NCBI RefSeq assembly: GCF_905171765.1
Contig: NC_053398.1
Span: 48,452,323 to 48,516,322 of the forward strand
Direction: 5' to 3'
Length of the DNA: 64,000 nucleotides
Source of the DNA: Bufo bufo
Lineage: Eukaryota > Chordata > Amphibia > Anura > Bufonidae
Of this stretch, positions 1-9,959 are shown in pieces. The notes beneath the pieces are model-generated. The model had not been told where the DNA came from. It saw nothing but the letters and a program-made list of their open reading frames with translations, and did no database searches. Made by a program: the position numbers and the translations under genes. Numbering within the stretch: position 1 is the stretch's first letter; every line of letters starts with the position of its first letter.

Positions 1-754
1 TTGTGGGGCATACGCATTTTTGATTGCTTAGTGTTGCACTTTTAGTGATGTAAGTTGACAAAAAAAATTTTTTTTACACTGTTTTTATTTTTTTATGGTG
101 TCTATCGGACAGGGTGGATCATGTGATATATTTATAGAGCCGGTCGTTACGGACGCGGAAATATCTAATATGTGTGTTTTTTCTTTTTTCTCTCTCTTTT
201 TTTATTATAAAATTAGGGGAAAGGGGCATTTTTTCTTTTTTTTTAACTTGAAACTTTTTTTTTTATTGAAAACACTTTTTTTTACTTTTTTTTTAAACTT
301 TATTTCTGTCCCACTCTGCAATGTATTACAATACATCTGTATTGTAATGCATTGCCTGTTAGTGTATGACACTGAGTCATACACTAACAGGTTGCCTAGG
401 AGACCCAGCCTGAAGCTGGATCTCCTCTGCACAGCATCGGGCTGCCTTGTCACGCATCGAGTCCACGGCACAGCACCGCGGGGACTCGATTCGCTCCCTC
501 AACTTCTATGTCGCGGTCAGCGCGGACAGCGGCATAGAAGGGGTTAATCCGCAGTGATCGCAGATACAGGGGGGTCACAGGACCCCCCTCGGCATTGTCA
601 CAGGCACCCCATGATTTCAGCAGGCACCCCGTTCCGATCACCGCCCGCCGCGAGGCGGTGATCGGAAATACACAGGGCGTACCTGTACGCCCTGTGTCCT
701 TAAGGACTCGGACATCAGGGCGTACAGGTACGCCCTGTGTCCATAAGAGGTTAA
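1..754. repeat. TTAA-type DNA transposon copy, left end outside window
   Basis: This non-coding AT-rich stretch is followed by inverted-repeat modules, including a hairpin around a tandem GGGCGTACAGGTACGCCCTG-like palindrome near 676-745. It ends at a TTAA site at 751-754. Its first 190 bases match 1110-1260, 2320-2470 and 38420-38560 (T-rich run, then a cgtgatat/cattacggacg segment), so it belongs to a dispersed family. TTAA ends are typical of piggyBac or Kolobok elements. No transposase is present, so it is non-autonomous, and the superfamily is not resolved. Confidence 0.55.
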
Positions 755-2763
755 GGACCAGGACATTTTAGAAACGCTTTTACTTATCCAAGCCACGACA
801 GTGGTAAATTTGAGTCAAAATATTTCATTTTTATTTATAAAAAATACCACATTTACCAGAAATTTTGAAAAATTCGCAATTTTCTTAATTTCTATTTCTC
901 TGCTTTTGTATGTGTATGTATACTTTTTTTTATTTATTTAAGTTTTACACAATAACAGCATTTTTGAAACCAAAAAAATCATGTTTTAGTGTCTCCATAT
1001 TCTGAGAGCCATAGTTTATTTTTTATTTTTTGGCGATTGTCCTTGGTAGGGTCTCATTTAATGCGATATGAGATGCTGGTTTGATTGGTACAATTTTGGG
1101 ATGTTTTTGACTTTTTGATCACTTGGTATTACACTTTTTGTGATGTAAGGTGACACAGTTTTTTTTTTTACGGTGTTCACCTGAGGGGTTAGTTCATGTG
1201 ATATTTTTATACAGCAAGTTATTACGCACGCGGCGATACCTAATATGTATACTTTTTTTATTTAAGTTTTACACAATAACAGCATTTTTTTAAACAAAAA
1301 AAAATCTAATTTTAGTGTCTCCATATTCTGAGATCCATAGTTTTTTATTTTTTGGGCAATTGTCTTAGGCCCCTTTCACACGGGCGAGTATTCCGCGCGG
1401 ATGCGATGCGTGAGGTGAACGCATTGCACCCGCACTGAATACCGACCTATTCATTTCTATGGGGCTGTTCACATGAGCGGTGATTTTCACGCATCACTTG
1501 TGCGTTGCGTGAAAATCGCAGCATGTTCTATAGAAGTGAATGGGGTTGCGTGAAAATCGCAAGCATCCGCAAGCAAGTGCGGATGCGGTGCGATTTTCAC
1601 GCATGGTTGCTAGGTGACAGTCTATTCACTGTATTATTTTCCCTTATAACATGGTTATAAGGGAAAATAATAGCATTCTGAATACAGAATGCATAGTAGG
1701 TGATCAATTGAGGGTTAAAAAAAAAATAAAAAAATAAACTCACCTCCTCCTCTTGTTCGCGTAGTTCCCGGTCTCTTCTTTACTTCTTTAATGATGAGCT
1801 GTGGACTAAAGGCCTGTTGGTGACGTCAGATCACATGATCCAATCACATGGTCCATCACCGTGGTGATGGACCATGTGATTGGAGCATGTGATCTGACGT
1901 CACCACAGGTCCTATCCGATAGTTCATCTTTTAAGAAGTAAAGAAGAGATCGGGAACTACGCGAACAAGAGGAGAAGGTGAGTTAATTTTATTTTATTTT
2001 TTTAACCCTCAATTGATCACCTACTAAGCATTCTGTATTCAGAATGCTATTATTTTCCCTTATAACCATGTTATAAGGGAAAATAATAACATCTACACAA
2101 CAGTTCGGGTTTGGGTACCAAACACGTGCGATTTTTCTCACGCGAGTGCAAAACGCATTACAATGTTTTGCACTCGTGTGGAAAAATCGCGGGTGTTCCC
2201 GCAACGCACCCGCACATTTTCCCGCAACGCCCGTGTGAAAGAGGCCTTAGGTAGAGTGTAATTTTTGCAGGATGAGATGACGGGTTGATTGGCACTATTT
2301 TGGGGTGACTTTTTGATCGCTTGCTATTACACTTTTTGTGATGTAAGGTGACAAAAATAGCTTTTTTTACTCCGTTTTTATTTTTATTTTTTACGGTGGG
2401 GTTAGGTCATGTGATATTTTTATAGAGCAGGTCATTACGGATGTGGCAATACCTAATATGTTTTACACAATAAAAGCTTTCTTAAAACAAAAAATATCAT
2501 GTTTGAGTGTCTCCATAGTCTGAGAGCCATAATTTTTTATTTTTTTTGGGCGATTGTCTTAGGTTAATGCGCCGGTATCAGTGTTTTCACCAATGCCGGC
2601 GCATACAGCAGGGGTCCGGCAATCAGTGACTGCCGGACCCCTGCCGCTGATCGGGTGGACGTGGCTCCTGCACCCACCCGGTCAGAGCGCCATACATGTA
2701 AGGCACTGGTACTTAAGTCACGGACACCAGTGCCATACATGTACGGTGAGGGCCCTTAAGGGG
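755..2763. repeat. TTAA-type non-autonomous element with internal triplication
   Basis: The element lies between TTAA at 751-754 and TTAA at 2764-2767. A roughly 300-bp segment (ttttacacaataacagc, then tgtctccatattctgag, then ttttttgggcgattgtc) occurs three times, near 930-1060, 1255-1367 and 2460-2560, so the element has grown by internal duplication. A Harbinger MITE interrupts it at 1368-2246. No coding sequence is seen. Confidence 0.5.
1368..2246. mobile_element. PIF/Harbinger-type MITE (copy 1), TSD TTA
   Basis: Terminal inverted repeats begin GGCCCCTTTCACACGGGCG and end CGCCCGTGTGAAAGAGGCC, flanked by direct TTA repeats at 1365-1367 and 2247-2249. A 3-bp TWA duplication is the PIF/Harbinger signature. 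The interior is largely palindromic around a centre near 1850, where a CATGTGATTGGA-type arm is repeated inverted. It has no transposase. The target is a repeat that reads continuously across the empty site, which confirms the boundaries. The copy at 33948-34724 is homologous. Confidence 0.8.
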
Positions 2764-2767
2764 TTAA

Positions 2768-3490
2768 ATGGACTTTGCTTGTTTGCCACCTACCTCTGAC
2801 CTTGGACTTTGATTACGGACTTTGCTTGATGCTGCCTGCCCAGACTCCGGACTTCCTGACCACATCTTTCCCCTCGGAGCCCACACCTGCTTGTGTAACA
2901 ATGGGGAGGTTTCCTTATTAAGTATGGTGGTGCTAAGGTCTATTAGTTACATAAGTGTCATATGACTTTCATTAGTTACCTGAAACCAAAACAAGAAATA
3001 CAAAAGAGTGCACGAATGATAACCAAGAGTGGGGAGTAGGCAGAGTATAAGTGGGAATAGGAAAATAATGAGTATGTTTGGCATAATGTTTCATTGGATT
3101 ATGTTTGCAATACTCTTTCTTGATAATAAAAATGGGTTAAAAAAGAAACTAATAAGATTGAGGAGGAGAATACACAGATCTCATAGGACCCAACCCCAAA
3201 ACTTAGTATGGCCCCCACCCCTGCCTCCTGCCTCACCCAGTTTACCAGTTCGCATGCATCAATCAGACTATGCAGGATGCAAAATGCAGTGCCCCAGGTT
3301 TTTTATGAATTTAAGTTCTTCAAATTTATAAGATACTATATAGATAACTTTCACACCTCTCAGTTCGACTCCAAATCGCTAATATACATACTCGTGACCT
3401 CTATGACATCCTCTAAATGTTGTGCCAGTTGTCTCAGGAGCCCTGTGCTATAAAAGCTTGCCATGATTTTTGCTGGTCACTTCCATAATT
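2768..3490. other. No recognised feature
   Basis: Mixed-composition sequence between a TTAA element and a Penelope-like segment. The first 130 bases repeat a ggactttg-like phrase. No long open frame, terminal repeat or family signature was recognised. It may be unique host DNA or an eroded repeat. Confidence 0.4.
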
Positions 3491-3985
3491 TCATCATTCT
3501 GCAATAATATGTAAACTAAAATAATGGGCGAGCACACTTCATTTGTATCATAAAGTGCATAAAATTTAATTAAATCAAATAAGTCAACACGGGTGTATAC
3601 ATAAAATCAGGTCATTCAATGAAATAAAATACAATAAAATACCATAAAACCTATATGCTAGGAATAATACACAATGTTTCAAGCGTGAGTCGGGCGGCGC
3701 GGGACACTGCCGGCGTCTGACTTCGTTCAGCTGCAGCTGACTTACCCGAGATCTCACGAGATTTCCAAACGGGATTTCGTCCGGCACGACCACTGATGAA
3801 GGGAAGGAGAGTTCCCGAAACGCGTATGGTCCGGATCGCACACCTGTAACAAAAGCACCTCCACGTCTACAAGCATGGCCATGCTGTGAAATTGAATTGA
3901 AGGACTTTTTCAATAACCAGAAACATATTGGAGATTCACTGTGCCCTCTCTATCGTGCCGGACGAAATCCCGTTTGAAAATCTTA
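3491..3985 (+). mobile_element. Penelope-like element terminal segment (pLTR-like)
   Basis: The segment starts with an aatgggcgagcac phrase also seen at the ends of the element at 42170-48203 (aatgagcgagcac). It carries a hammerhead-like core and a palindromic ACGCGT. Its 3' part (about 3950-3980) is an inverted copy of 3767-3792 around GGATTTCGTCCGGCACGA. Penelope-like elements are known for terminal pLTR repeats in direct or inverted arrangement that carry hammerhead ribozymes. No reverse transcriptase or GIY-YIG frame is visible, so this is a 5'-truncated or non-autonomous remnant. Confidence 0.5.
3788..3831 (+). ncRNA. Hammerhead ribozyme-like motif, type I
   Basis: Stem I arms are GACCA (3788-3792) and TGGTC (3827-3831), fully complementary. 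The CTGATGA core is at 3793-3799. Stem II is GGGAA/TTCCC (3801-3805 with 3812-3816) around a six-base loop, followed by GAAA at 3817-3820. ACGCGT (3820-3825) would form a minimal stem III, with GTA ending at 3826 as the expected cleavage triplet. One extra A (3800) sits between the core and stem II, which departs from the textbook fold. A stem III this short suggests activity only as a dimer. Folding and activity are inferred. Confidence 0.5.
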
Positions 3986-4605
3986 CCTGTGTGATTGTTT
4001 GGTGTGGGTTTATGTTCAGGGTTTGGTGTCTCGTCTTGTTGTTGTTACATGTCTGGCCAGTTGGTGTTTTATGTCCGGCATGTATGCAAGTCATACCCTG
4101 TTTGTTGTGCCTCCGGAAGGGGGCTTCATGGTTTCCCGGAGGGGTGTATCAGAAGCTAAGTCTGTGAACTGTTGCTGGAGTGCTGGTTCCTGTGTGTCAG
4201 TACGTACTGCATCTGCTTGGTGTTTGGATTGCAGTACGTTTGTATGGGTTCCAGTTTTCCTTGGTGTGGTGTTCTGTTGTGCTGTCCAGCAGCTGCGGCA
4301 GTCCACTTGGCATTTATCTGCAACTAGGCCGGTTGAGACTCCTGTTCATCCGAGTCTTGGAAGAACAGGTCGTCTCTCCCCTGCTCCTATGTGAGGGATC
4401 ATCAGGGCGACTCAGGGTCCTAGGTATCCTGGGTATGAGCCGTCCTACCATCCAGGTCCGCTCATACGGTGAGGAGTTAGGGCGACGATTAGGGACTCTT
4501 TAGGAGGTGACCTGCTCCCTTACTCCGGTATCCTGGCCTAGCTGCTTCCCCCTTTATATCTCTGACATTGTACGGTGGGGGGTTTCCCCACTCCCCACCG
4601 TGACA
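3986..4605. repeat. Possible LTR remnant
   Basis: The sequence begins TGTGTGATTG and ends CACCGTGACA, compatible with TG...CA ends of an LTR. It abuts the truncated 3' LTR of the Gypsy-type element at 4606. A GGTGGGG/CCCCACC hairpin lies just before its end. No TSD was found, and the interior carries no real coding frame. An LTR is the best guess; a leftover of another retroelement is the alternative. Confidence 0.3.
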
Positions 4606-4920
4606 CTCAGCTCCACACACTGAAAAAAACACCCACACTCACAGTGATTTTCCTTCCTTCTCCTCCCAGCTGAGGTTTCTGCCTGGGAATTTAAATCCCA
4701 GCTCCAAAACCTGGTTCTGGAACGTGGGGAGTAGGCACCCGCCCAATTCTTTACCTACTTCCAGTAAAAACCGGCCCGGATTGGCTTTGCAGCCATACTG
4801 AGCATTAAAGGTGTCAACAGCTGCTGTTAACACACAAAATCTGGCTCTTACCTCACAGAGGCCAGGAACCTCGGTGACACGTATCTGCCATCCATTACAG
4901 TACCCTGCACCTTACCACAT
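4606..4920 (-). repeat. 3' LTR of Gmr1-like element, truncated
   Basis: The sequence from TCAGCTCCACAC onward matches the right-hand LTR from about 16850 to 17166. It ends in TTACCACA next to the polypurine tract. The other roughly 265 bases of the LTR are missing, so no flanking TSD can be read. Confidence 0.8.
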
Positions 4921-4940
4921 ACCCCCCCCCCCCTTTGTTC
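4921..4940 (-). other. Polypurine tract of Gmr1-like element
   Basis: A run of about 13 C residues on the plus strand (G on the coding strand) lies directly inside the 3' LTR. This is where plus-strand DNA synthesis of an LTR element is primed. Confidence 0.7.
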
Positions 4941-5631
4941 AACCCTGAGGGGGTAGACACACGAAAAACATTGTACCCAGCAGAGGGCGTCTGCATTCCT
5001 CAGTAATCGGCCAGCTTTGTGCTCCACCATAAATTTGCAATTCTGTAGAGACAGAAACCACCTGGTGACTCGGGCATTCCTTTCTTTGGCCTGGCTCATC
5101 CACTTGAGAGGGGAGTGGTCAGTCACCAGGCGGAAGCTTCTGCCAAACGGAGAGCCTCGAGTGCCCATTTGATGGCGAGGCACTCTCTCTTCACTATACT
5201 ATACCTGGTCTCGGCTGGGGTGAGTTTACGGTTGAGAAAGACAACGGGATGCTCCTCCCCGTTGACTTCCTGAGACAGTACAGCTCCAAGGCCAACCTCA
5301 GAGGCGTCTGAACTATGAACTCCTTCTTGAAATCGGGGGTTACCAAAACCGGGGACCCACACAGGGCCGACTTCAAGGAGGAGAAAGCCTTTTCCGCCTG
5401 TTCATTCCAGCGGACCGTCCCTGACTTACGCCCCTTTAATAACCCTGTCAGTGGCGCAGCTATAGTGGCAAAGTGGGGCACAAACCTCATGTAATATCCC
5501 ACAATTCCCATAAATGATTTTACCTGCCGAGTAGTGATGGGCCGGGGCCAATTTCTGATTGTCTCAATTTTGTGTACCTGAGGTTTTATAACTCCACGAC
5601 CAATTACATATCCCAGGTACTTGGCCTCCTC
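4941..5631 (-). pseudogene. RNase H region of Gmr1-like pol
   Basis: This minus-strand segment follows reverse transcriptase after an in-frame TAG (5632-5634). It begins with the connection region (MGIVGYYMRFVPHF near 5511) and continues into a Gypsy RNase H with SDASEVGLGAVLSQ, the NRKLTPAE block and TDHSPLKWM. Frameshifts near 5310 and 5150 divide it into three frames. RNase H degrades the RNA of the RNA/DNA hybrid during reverse transcription. It is the last pol domain, and no integrase follows it. It is non-functional as it stands. Confidence 0.8.
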
Positions 5632-6282
5632 CTACCCTACTGCGCATTTTTTTGGATTCGCGGTTAAGCCTGCCTTCCTAAGGGAGTCCACTACAGCCTG
5701 CACCTTAGGTAAATGACTCTCCCAGTCGGTACTGTGGACGAGGATATTGTCCAAGTAGGCCGAGGCGTACTGACGATGGGGTCGCAGCACAATATCCATT
5801 AACCTTTGGAAAGTGGCGGGGGCTCCATGCAGATCAAAGGGTAATACCTTATACTGATACAGGCCTTGCAGTGTAACAAAAGCCGTTTTTTCTTTGGCAG
5901 ACTCCGTTAAGGGTACCTGCCAGTACCCTTTGGTGAGATCTAGCACAGAAAAATACTGGGCTTGTCCTAGTCTCTCAATCATCTCATCCACACGGGGCAT
6001 AGGGTACGCGTCAAATTTGGAGACTTCATTTAGTCTGCGGAAGTCGTTACAGAAGCATAGGATCCCGTCCGGCTTGGGCACCAAGACTATTGGACTAGCC
6101 CACTCGCTTTTCGACTCCTCGATGACATCTAATTGTAACATCCATTGCACCTTTTCCAAAATGGCTTGTCGACGGGCCTCAGGTACCCGATATGGTCTCA
6201 ACCGGACACTGACCCAAGGTTCCGTGACAATGTCATGGCGGACGACAGAGGTGCATCCCGGAAGGTCCAAGAACACATCCAT
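5632..6282 (-). pseudogene. Reverse transcriptase of Gmr1-like element, catalytic Asp lost
   Basis: A 216-residue open stretch with the Gypsy reverse transcriptase blocks: RPYRVPEA, DGILCFCNDFRRLN, FSVLDLTKGYWQVPL, KTAFVTLQGLYQYKVLPF and GAPATFQRLMD. The catalytic YLDD box reads YLDN (codon at 5746-5748), and the usual LPFG is LPFD. It would copy element RNA into DNA in cytoplasmic particles, but loss of the second Asp and the flanking stops make it inactive. It lies downstream of the integrase, in the opposite order to ordinary Gypsy elements. Confidence 0.88.
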
Positions 6283-6370
6283 GTTCCTGCTAACGAACTC
6301 CTTGACCTCTTGAGCCTGTTTACAATACAGATTGTTAGCAACCTTTATCGTGGCAACAGCTTCCCCCGAG

Positions 6371-7741
6371 TTAGATCGGGGAACTGGACACTCTAAACCC
6401 TAAAAACCCCGGCCGAGGATGGCTGTCCGGACTGGTCTCCCTATCTCGCCAGGGCTTTAATAAATTCACATGGTACACCTGCTCCGGTTTCCTCCGTCCG
6501 GGCTGGTGTACCTTGTAGGTCACCGTTCCCATTTTCTCAAGTATTTCGTATGGACCCTGCCACCTAGCCAAGAATTTACTGTCGACTGTAGGGACCAGTA
6601 CCAGAACCCAGTCTCCAGGGTTAAAGTTCCGCACCCGAGCCTGGCGATTATATACCCCGCCTTGGGCTCGCAGGGCGGCTTCCATATGTTCCCTTACCAG
6701 TGGCTGCACTGTCTTCATCCGTTCCTGCATCTGGGTGACATACTCAATCAGGCTCTTATGGGGAGTAGGTTGTTGTGCCCACGCCTCTTTGGCTATGTCT
6801 AGCAGACCTCGCGAACAACAGTTCGAAGGGCGAGAACCCCATTGATGCCTGGGGCACTTCTCGCACCACGAACATAAGATAGGGCAACAGAAGATCCCAA
6901 TCCTTCCCATCCTTAGATACCACCCGTTTTAACATATTTTTAGAGTCTGGTTGAACCTTTCTACGAGGCTGTCTGTCTGCGGGTGGTACATGGACGTCCG
7001 CAACTGTTTTATGTGGAACAATTTACATAGCTCCCTCATGACCTTGGACATAAACGGGGTCCCCTGGTCAGTCAATACCTCTTTAGGGAGCCCCACTCGG
7101 GAGAACATCTCCATTAACTCCCGGGCTATTAACTTAGCCGACGTATAACGAAGTGGCACCGCCTCGGGGTACTGTGTGGCATAATCCAAGATTACCAGGA
7201 TGTGTTGGTGACCCCTAGCGGACTTCGGGACGGGGCCTACGAGGTCCATCGCGATACGCTCAAACGTTACCTCAATGATCGGGAGGGGTACCAAGGGACT
7301 ACGGAAATGGGGCTGGGGGCTAGTAATCTGGCAAGTTGGGCAAGACTCACAATACTGTGCCACCTCTTTAAACACACTGGGCCAGTAAAACCGCTGTAGA
7401 ACTCGGTCCTGTGTTTTCTGCTGGCCGAGGTGACCCCCAAGAACATGTTGGTGGGCTAATTCTAATACGAGCTCACGGTAAGGCTTGGGCACCACCAACT
7501 GTTCAATTTGTTCCCCCCATAACAGATTTTCCCGGTATAGCAATTCCTGGTGAACGACAAACCGAGGAAACATAGATTCCGCCCCCGGTTGTTGCGGCTC
7601 ACCCTCTATTATCACCACATTTTCCCAGGCCCGAGTCAGGGTGGGATCCCGGTGCTGTGCAGTACCAAAATTTTCACCAGAGACGTTGAGGTCTGCTAAC
7701 TCCGGTCCTGGTGGCAACTCCTCCACGTCTCCCACCATCAC
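6371..7741 (-). pseudogene. Integrase of Gmr1-like element
   Basis: The 270-residue frame (7741-6929) contains the zinc-binding part (HQHVLGGHLGQQKT with YCESCPTCQ) and the catalytic core. The core starts DLVGPVPKSARGHQHILVILD and continues with TDQGTPFMS and the final acidic block HPQTDSLVERFNQTLK, so the D,D,E triad is present. Frameshifts near 6940 and 6810 separate the C-terminal part (6910-6371). That part has the Gypsy C-terminal fold features NFNPGDWVLVLVP and YKVHQPGRRKPEQVYHVNLLKPW. Its position before reverse transcriptase is the key oddity. Confidence 0.87.
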
Positions 7742-7766
7742 ATTTAGTGGGGTTGTCTCCTCCTCC

Positions 7767-8897
7767 TCAGAGGTGGATACCCCCTTTGGCCTCAGTTTCC
7801 CAGGGCTCTGGGTTCCCCACTGAGCAGGGACACTCTGGTGGGGCTACCCCTGACCTGTGTGTATCATCACATTTAACCTCTGGCCACAGGGACGGGAAAC
7901 CGGGGAAGTCTCTCCCTATTACTAGTTTGTGTGGGAGGGTGGTGACTACGGCCACCTCGTGAGTCCACTTGGGATAATCTTTCAAGTCCCCATGAATACA
8001 TACCACCCCCACCTTTCAGCCTGTGTACTCGACGGGCAGCACCAGGGCAGCACTAACCAGGGTCACCAGACTCCCTGAGTCCAGCAGAGCCACCGCCAAA
8101 GTATCTCCCACCTTTACTTGGCACAGGTGGCTTGTGTCTAAGGTCTCAAGGGCACCGGCTACACACAGTATCCTGGCATACAACGACTGCAGATAGCCAT
8201 AGTTGGTGTCTATGGGTTCGTCTTGACAGGGACAGTCAGCTCTTATGTGACCCAGTTCCTGGCACCGCCACAGATAATGGGAGCCGGGTCTGCGGGGGCA
8301 CGTCCCGAGCAGGCAGGGCGGGGCTTTCCTGGCTTTAACCGGCCCCCTCCTAAAAGAACCCCCTTGTATATTTTTAGTGGTCTCAAAATGCTCCATGAGG
8401 TCGACCATCTCTAGGGCGCTACCCGGCGATACCTGGCCTACCCAGTGTTGGAGAGTGTATGGGAAAGCCCTCCAGAAGATGTCAGCCAACAACCGGTACA
8501 CCATAGCAGCGGGGCTCAGTGTCTCTGGCTGCAGCCATTTTTGTAAACGATGCAACAAGTCATAGTACTAGGGTGTTAAACTCCCACTGATGCCCCGCTG
8601 AGCCCGTACCAAAACGTTCACCCCCAGTCTGGCCAATATCTCACCCTTGAAGACCTGGTAATCAGCCACTTGGTCCTCGGGCAGATCGAAGAAAACCTGC
8701 TGGTGTCCAGATGACAGGAATGGAGCGAGAATCTCAGCCCATTGGTCTCGGGGCAACTTCTCCCGGATTGCAACTTTCTCAAACACCGCCAGGTAGGTCT
8801 CGACATCATCAGAGGAACCCATCTTTGGAATGGCGGCCCGAACCGCTTTCCTGGCATCAAAAGTGCTCGGGGTTGCTCCTGCTGCTTGCAACGCCAT
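7767..8897 (-). pseudogene. gag and protease region of Gmr1-like element
   Basis: The minus-strand frame starting at 8897 has a gag-like region (DDVETYLAVFEKVA, KLPRDQWAEILAPFL), an in-frame stop at 8568, and then a capsid/nucleocapsid part with a degenerate zinc knuckle (WRCQELGHIRADCP, first Cys replaced). It is followed by an aspartic protease site VALLDSGSLVTLVS near 8060-8100. A further in-frame TGA lies near 8016, and a frameshift follows before the integrase. Gag would build the particle, and the protease would cut the polyprotein. The gene is broken. Confidence 0.75.
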
Positions 8898-9105
8898 TAC
8901 ATGTTGTAACAGCAGCTGGTTAGTTTCTTGCTGGTGTTTGTTCGCCTCCCGCTACTGCAGGTTAGCCTCCACGAGGGTTTTCACAACAGCCTCTATCTTG
9001 TCAGGGAACTCAGGGCACAGCTTTGCCGGCTTAATGTATGACATCCACCGGTGTTTAATGCAAAACAAAACTTTCCTGGCTCTCAGGCCAGCCTTACTGC
9101 ACCTA

Positions 9106-9121
9106 CCCGCATCCTCCACCA
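9106..9121 (-). promoter_or_regulatory. Candidate tRNA primer-binding site
   Basis: Two bases inside the 5' LTR (which starts TGTGG at 9124), the coding strand reads TGGTGGAGGATGCGGG. It starts with TGG, as expected for pairing with a tRNA 3' CCA end. The isoacceptor was not assigned. Confidence 0.55.
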
Positions 9122-9123
9122 AA

Positions 9124-9185
9124 TGTGGGGAATTACTCTGGTAGACAGGGGTGCAGGTGCAGTATAGAGGCAAATAGAGTCCAGG
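9124..9185 (-). repeat. 5' LTR of Gmr1-like element, inner part
   Basis: The sequence begins TGTGGGGAATTACTCTGG and is cut at the hAT MITE insertion. The last eight bases (AGTCCAGG, 9178-9185) are the target duplicated at 16639-16646. It continues at 16647. Confidence 0.8.
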
Positions 9186-9959
9186 CAGGGGCATAGCTAA
9201 AGGCTCATGGGCCTTGGTGCAAGAGTTTAGATTGGGCCCCCATCCCTCATTGCTTTGTGGCCAGGGGCAGGGAAGCACATTGCCTTCCTGCTGCCTGAGG
9301 CAAAAATTTAAACTGCACCCCCCACCATGCCAAATTCTTGACCTACAGTGGGATGCGAAAGTTTGGGCAACCTTGTTAATCGTCATGATTTTCCTGTATA
9401 AATCGTTGGTTGTTACGATAAAAAATGGCAGTTAAATATATCATATAGGAGACACACACAGTGATATTTGAAAAGTGAAATGAAGCTTATTGGATTTACA
9501 AAAAGTGTGCTATAATTGTTTAACCACCTCAGCCCCCAGTGCTTAAACACCCTGAAAGACCAGGCCACTTTTTACACTTCTGACCTACACTACTTTCACC
9601 GTTTATTGATCGGTCATGCAACTTACCACCCAAATGAATTTTACCTCCTTTTCTTCTCACTAATAGAGCTTTAATTTGGTGGTATTTCATTGCTGCTGAC
9701 ATTTTTACTTTTTTTGTTATTAATCGAAATTTAACGATTTTTTTGCAAAAAAATGACATTTTTCACTTTCAGTTGTAAAATTTTGCAAAAAAAACGAGAT
9801 CCATATATAAATTTTGCTCTAAATTTATTGTTCTACATGTCTTTGATAAAAAAAAAATGTTTGGGTAAAAAAAAAAATGGTTTGGGTAAAAGTTATAGCG
9901 TTTACAAACTATGGTACAAAAATGTGAATTTCCGCTTTTTGAAGCAGCTCTGACTTTCT

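Noticed and set aside
95..547. 150-residue frame near the window start
   Set aside because: Phe/Lys runs come from T-rich simple sequence and the rest crosses inverted repeats. No protein features.
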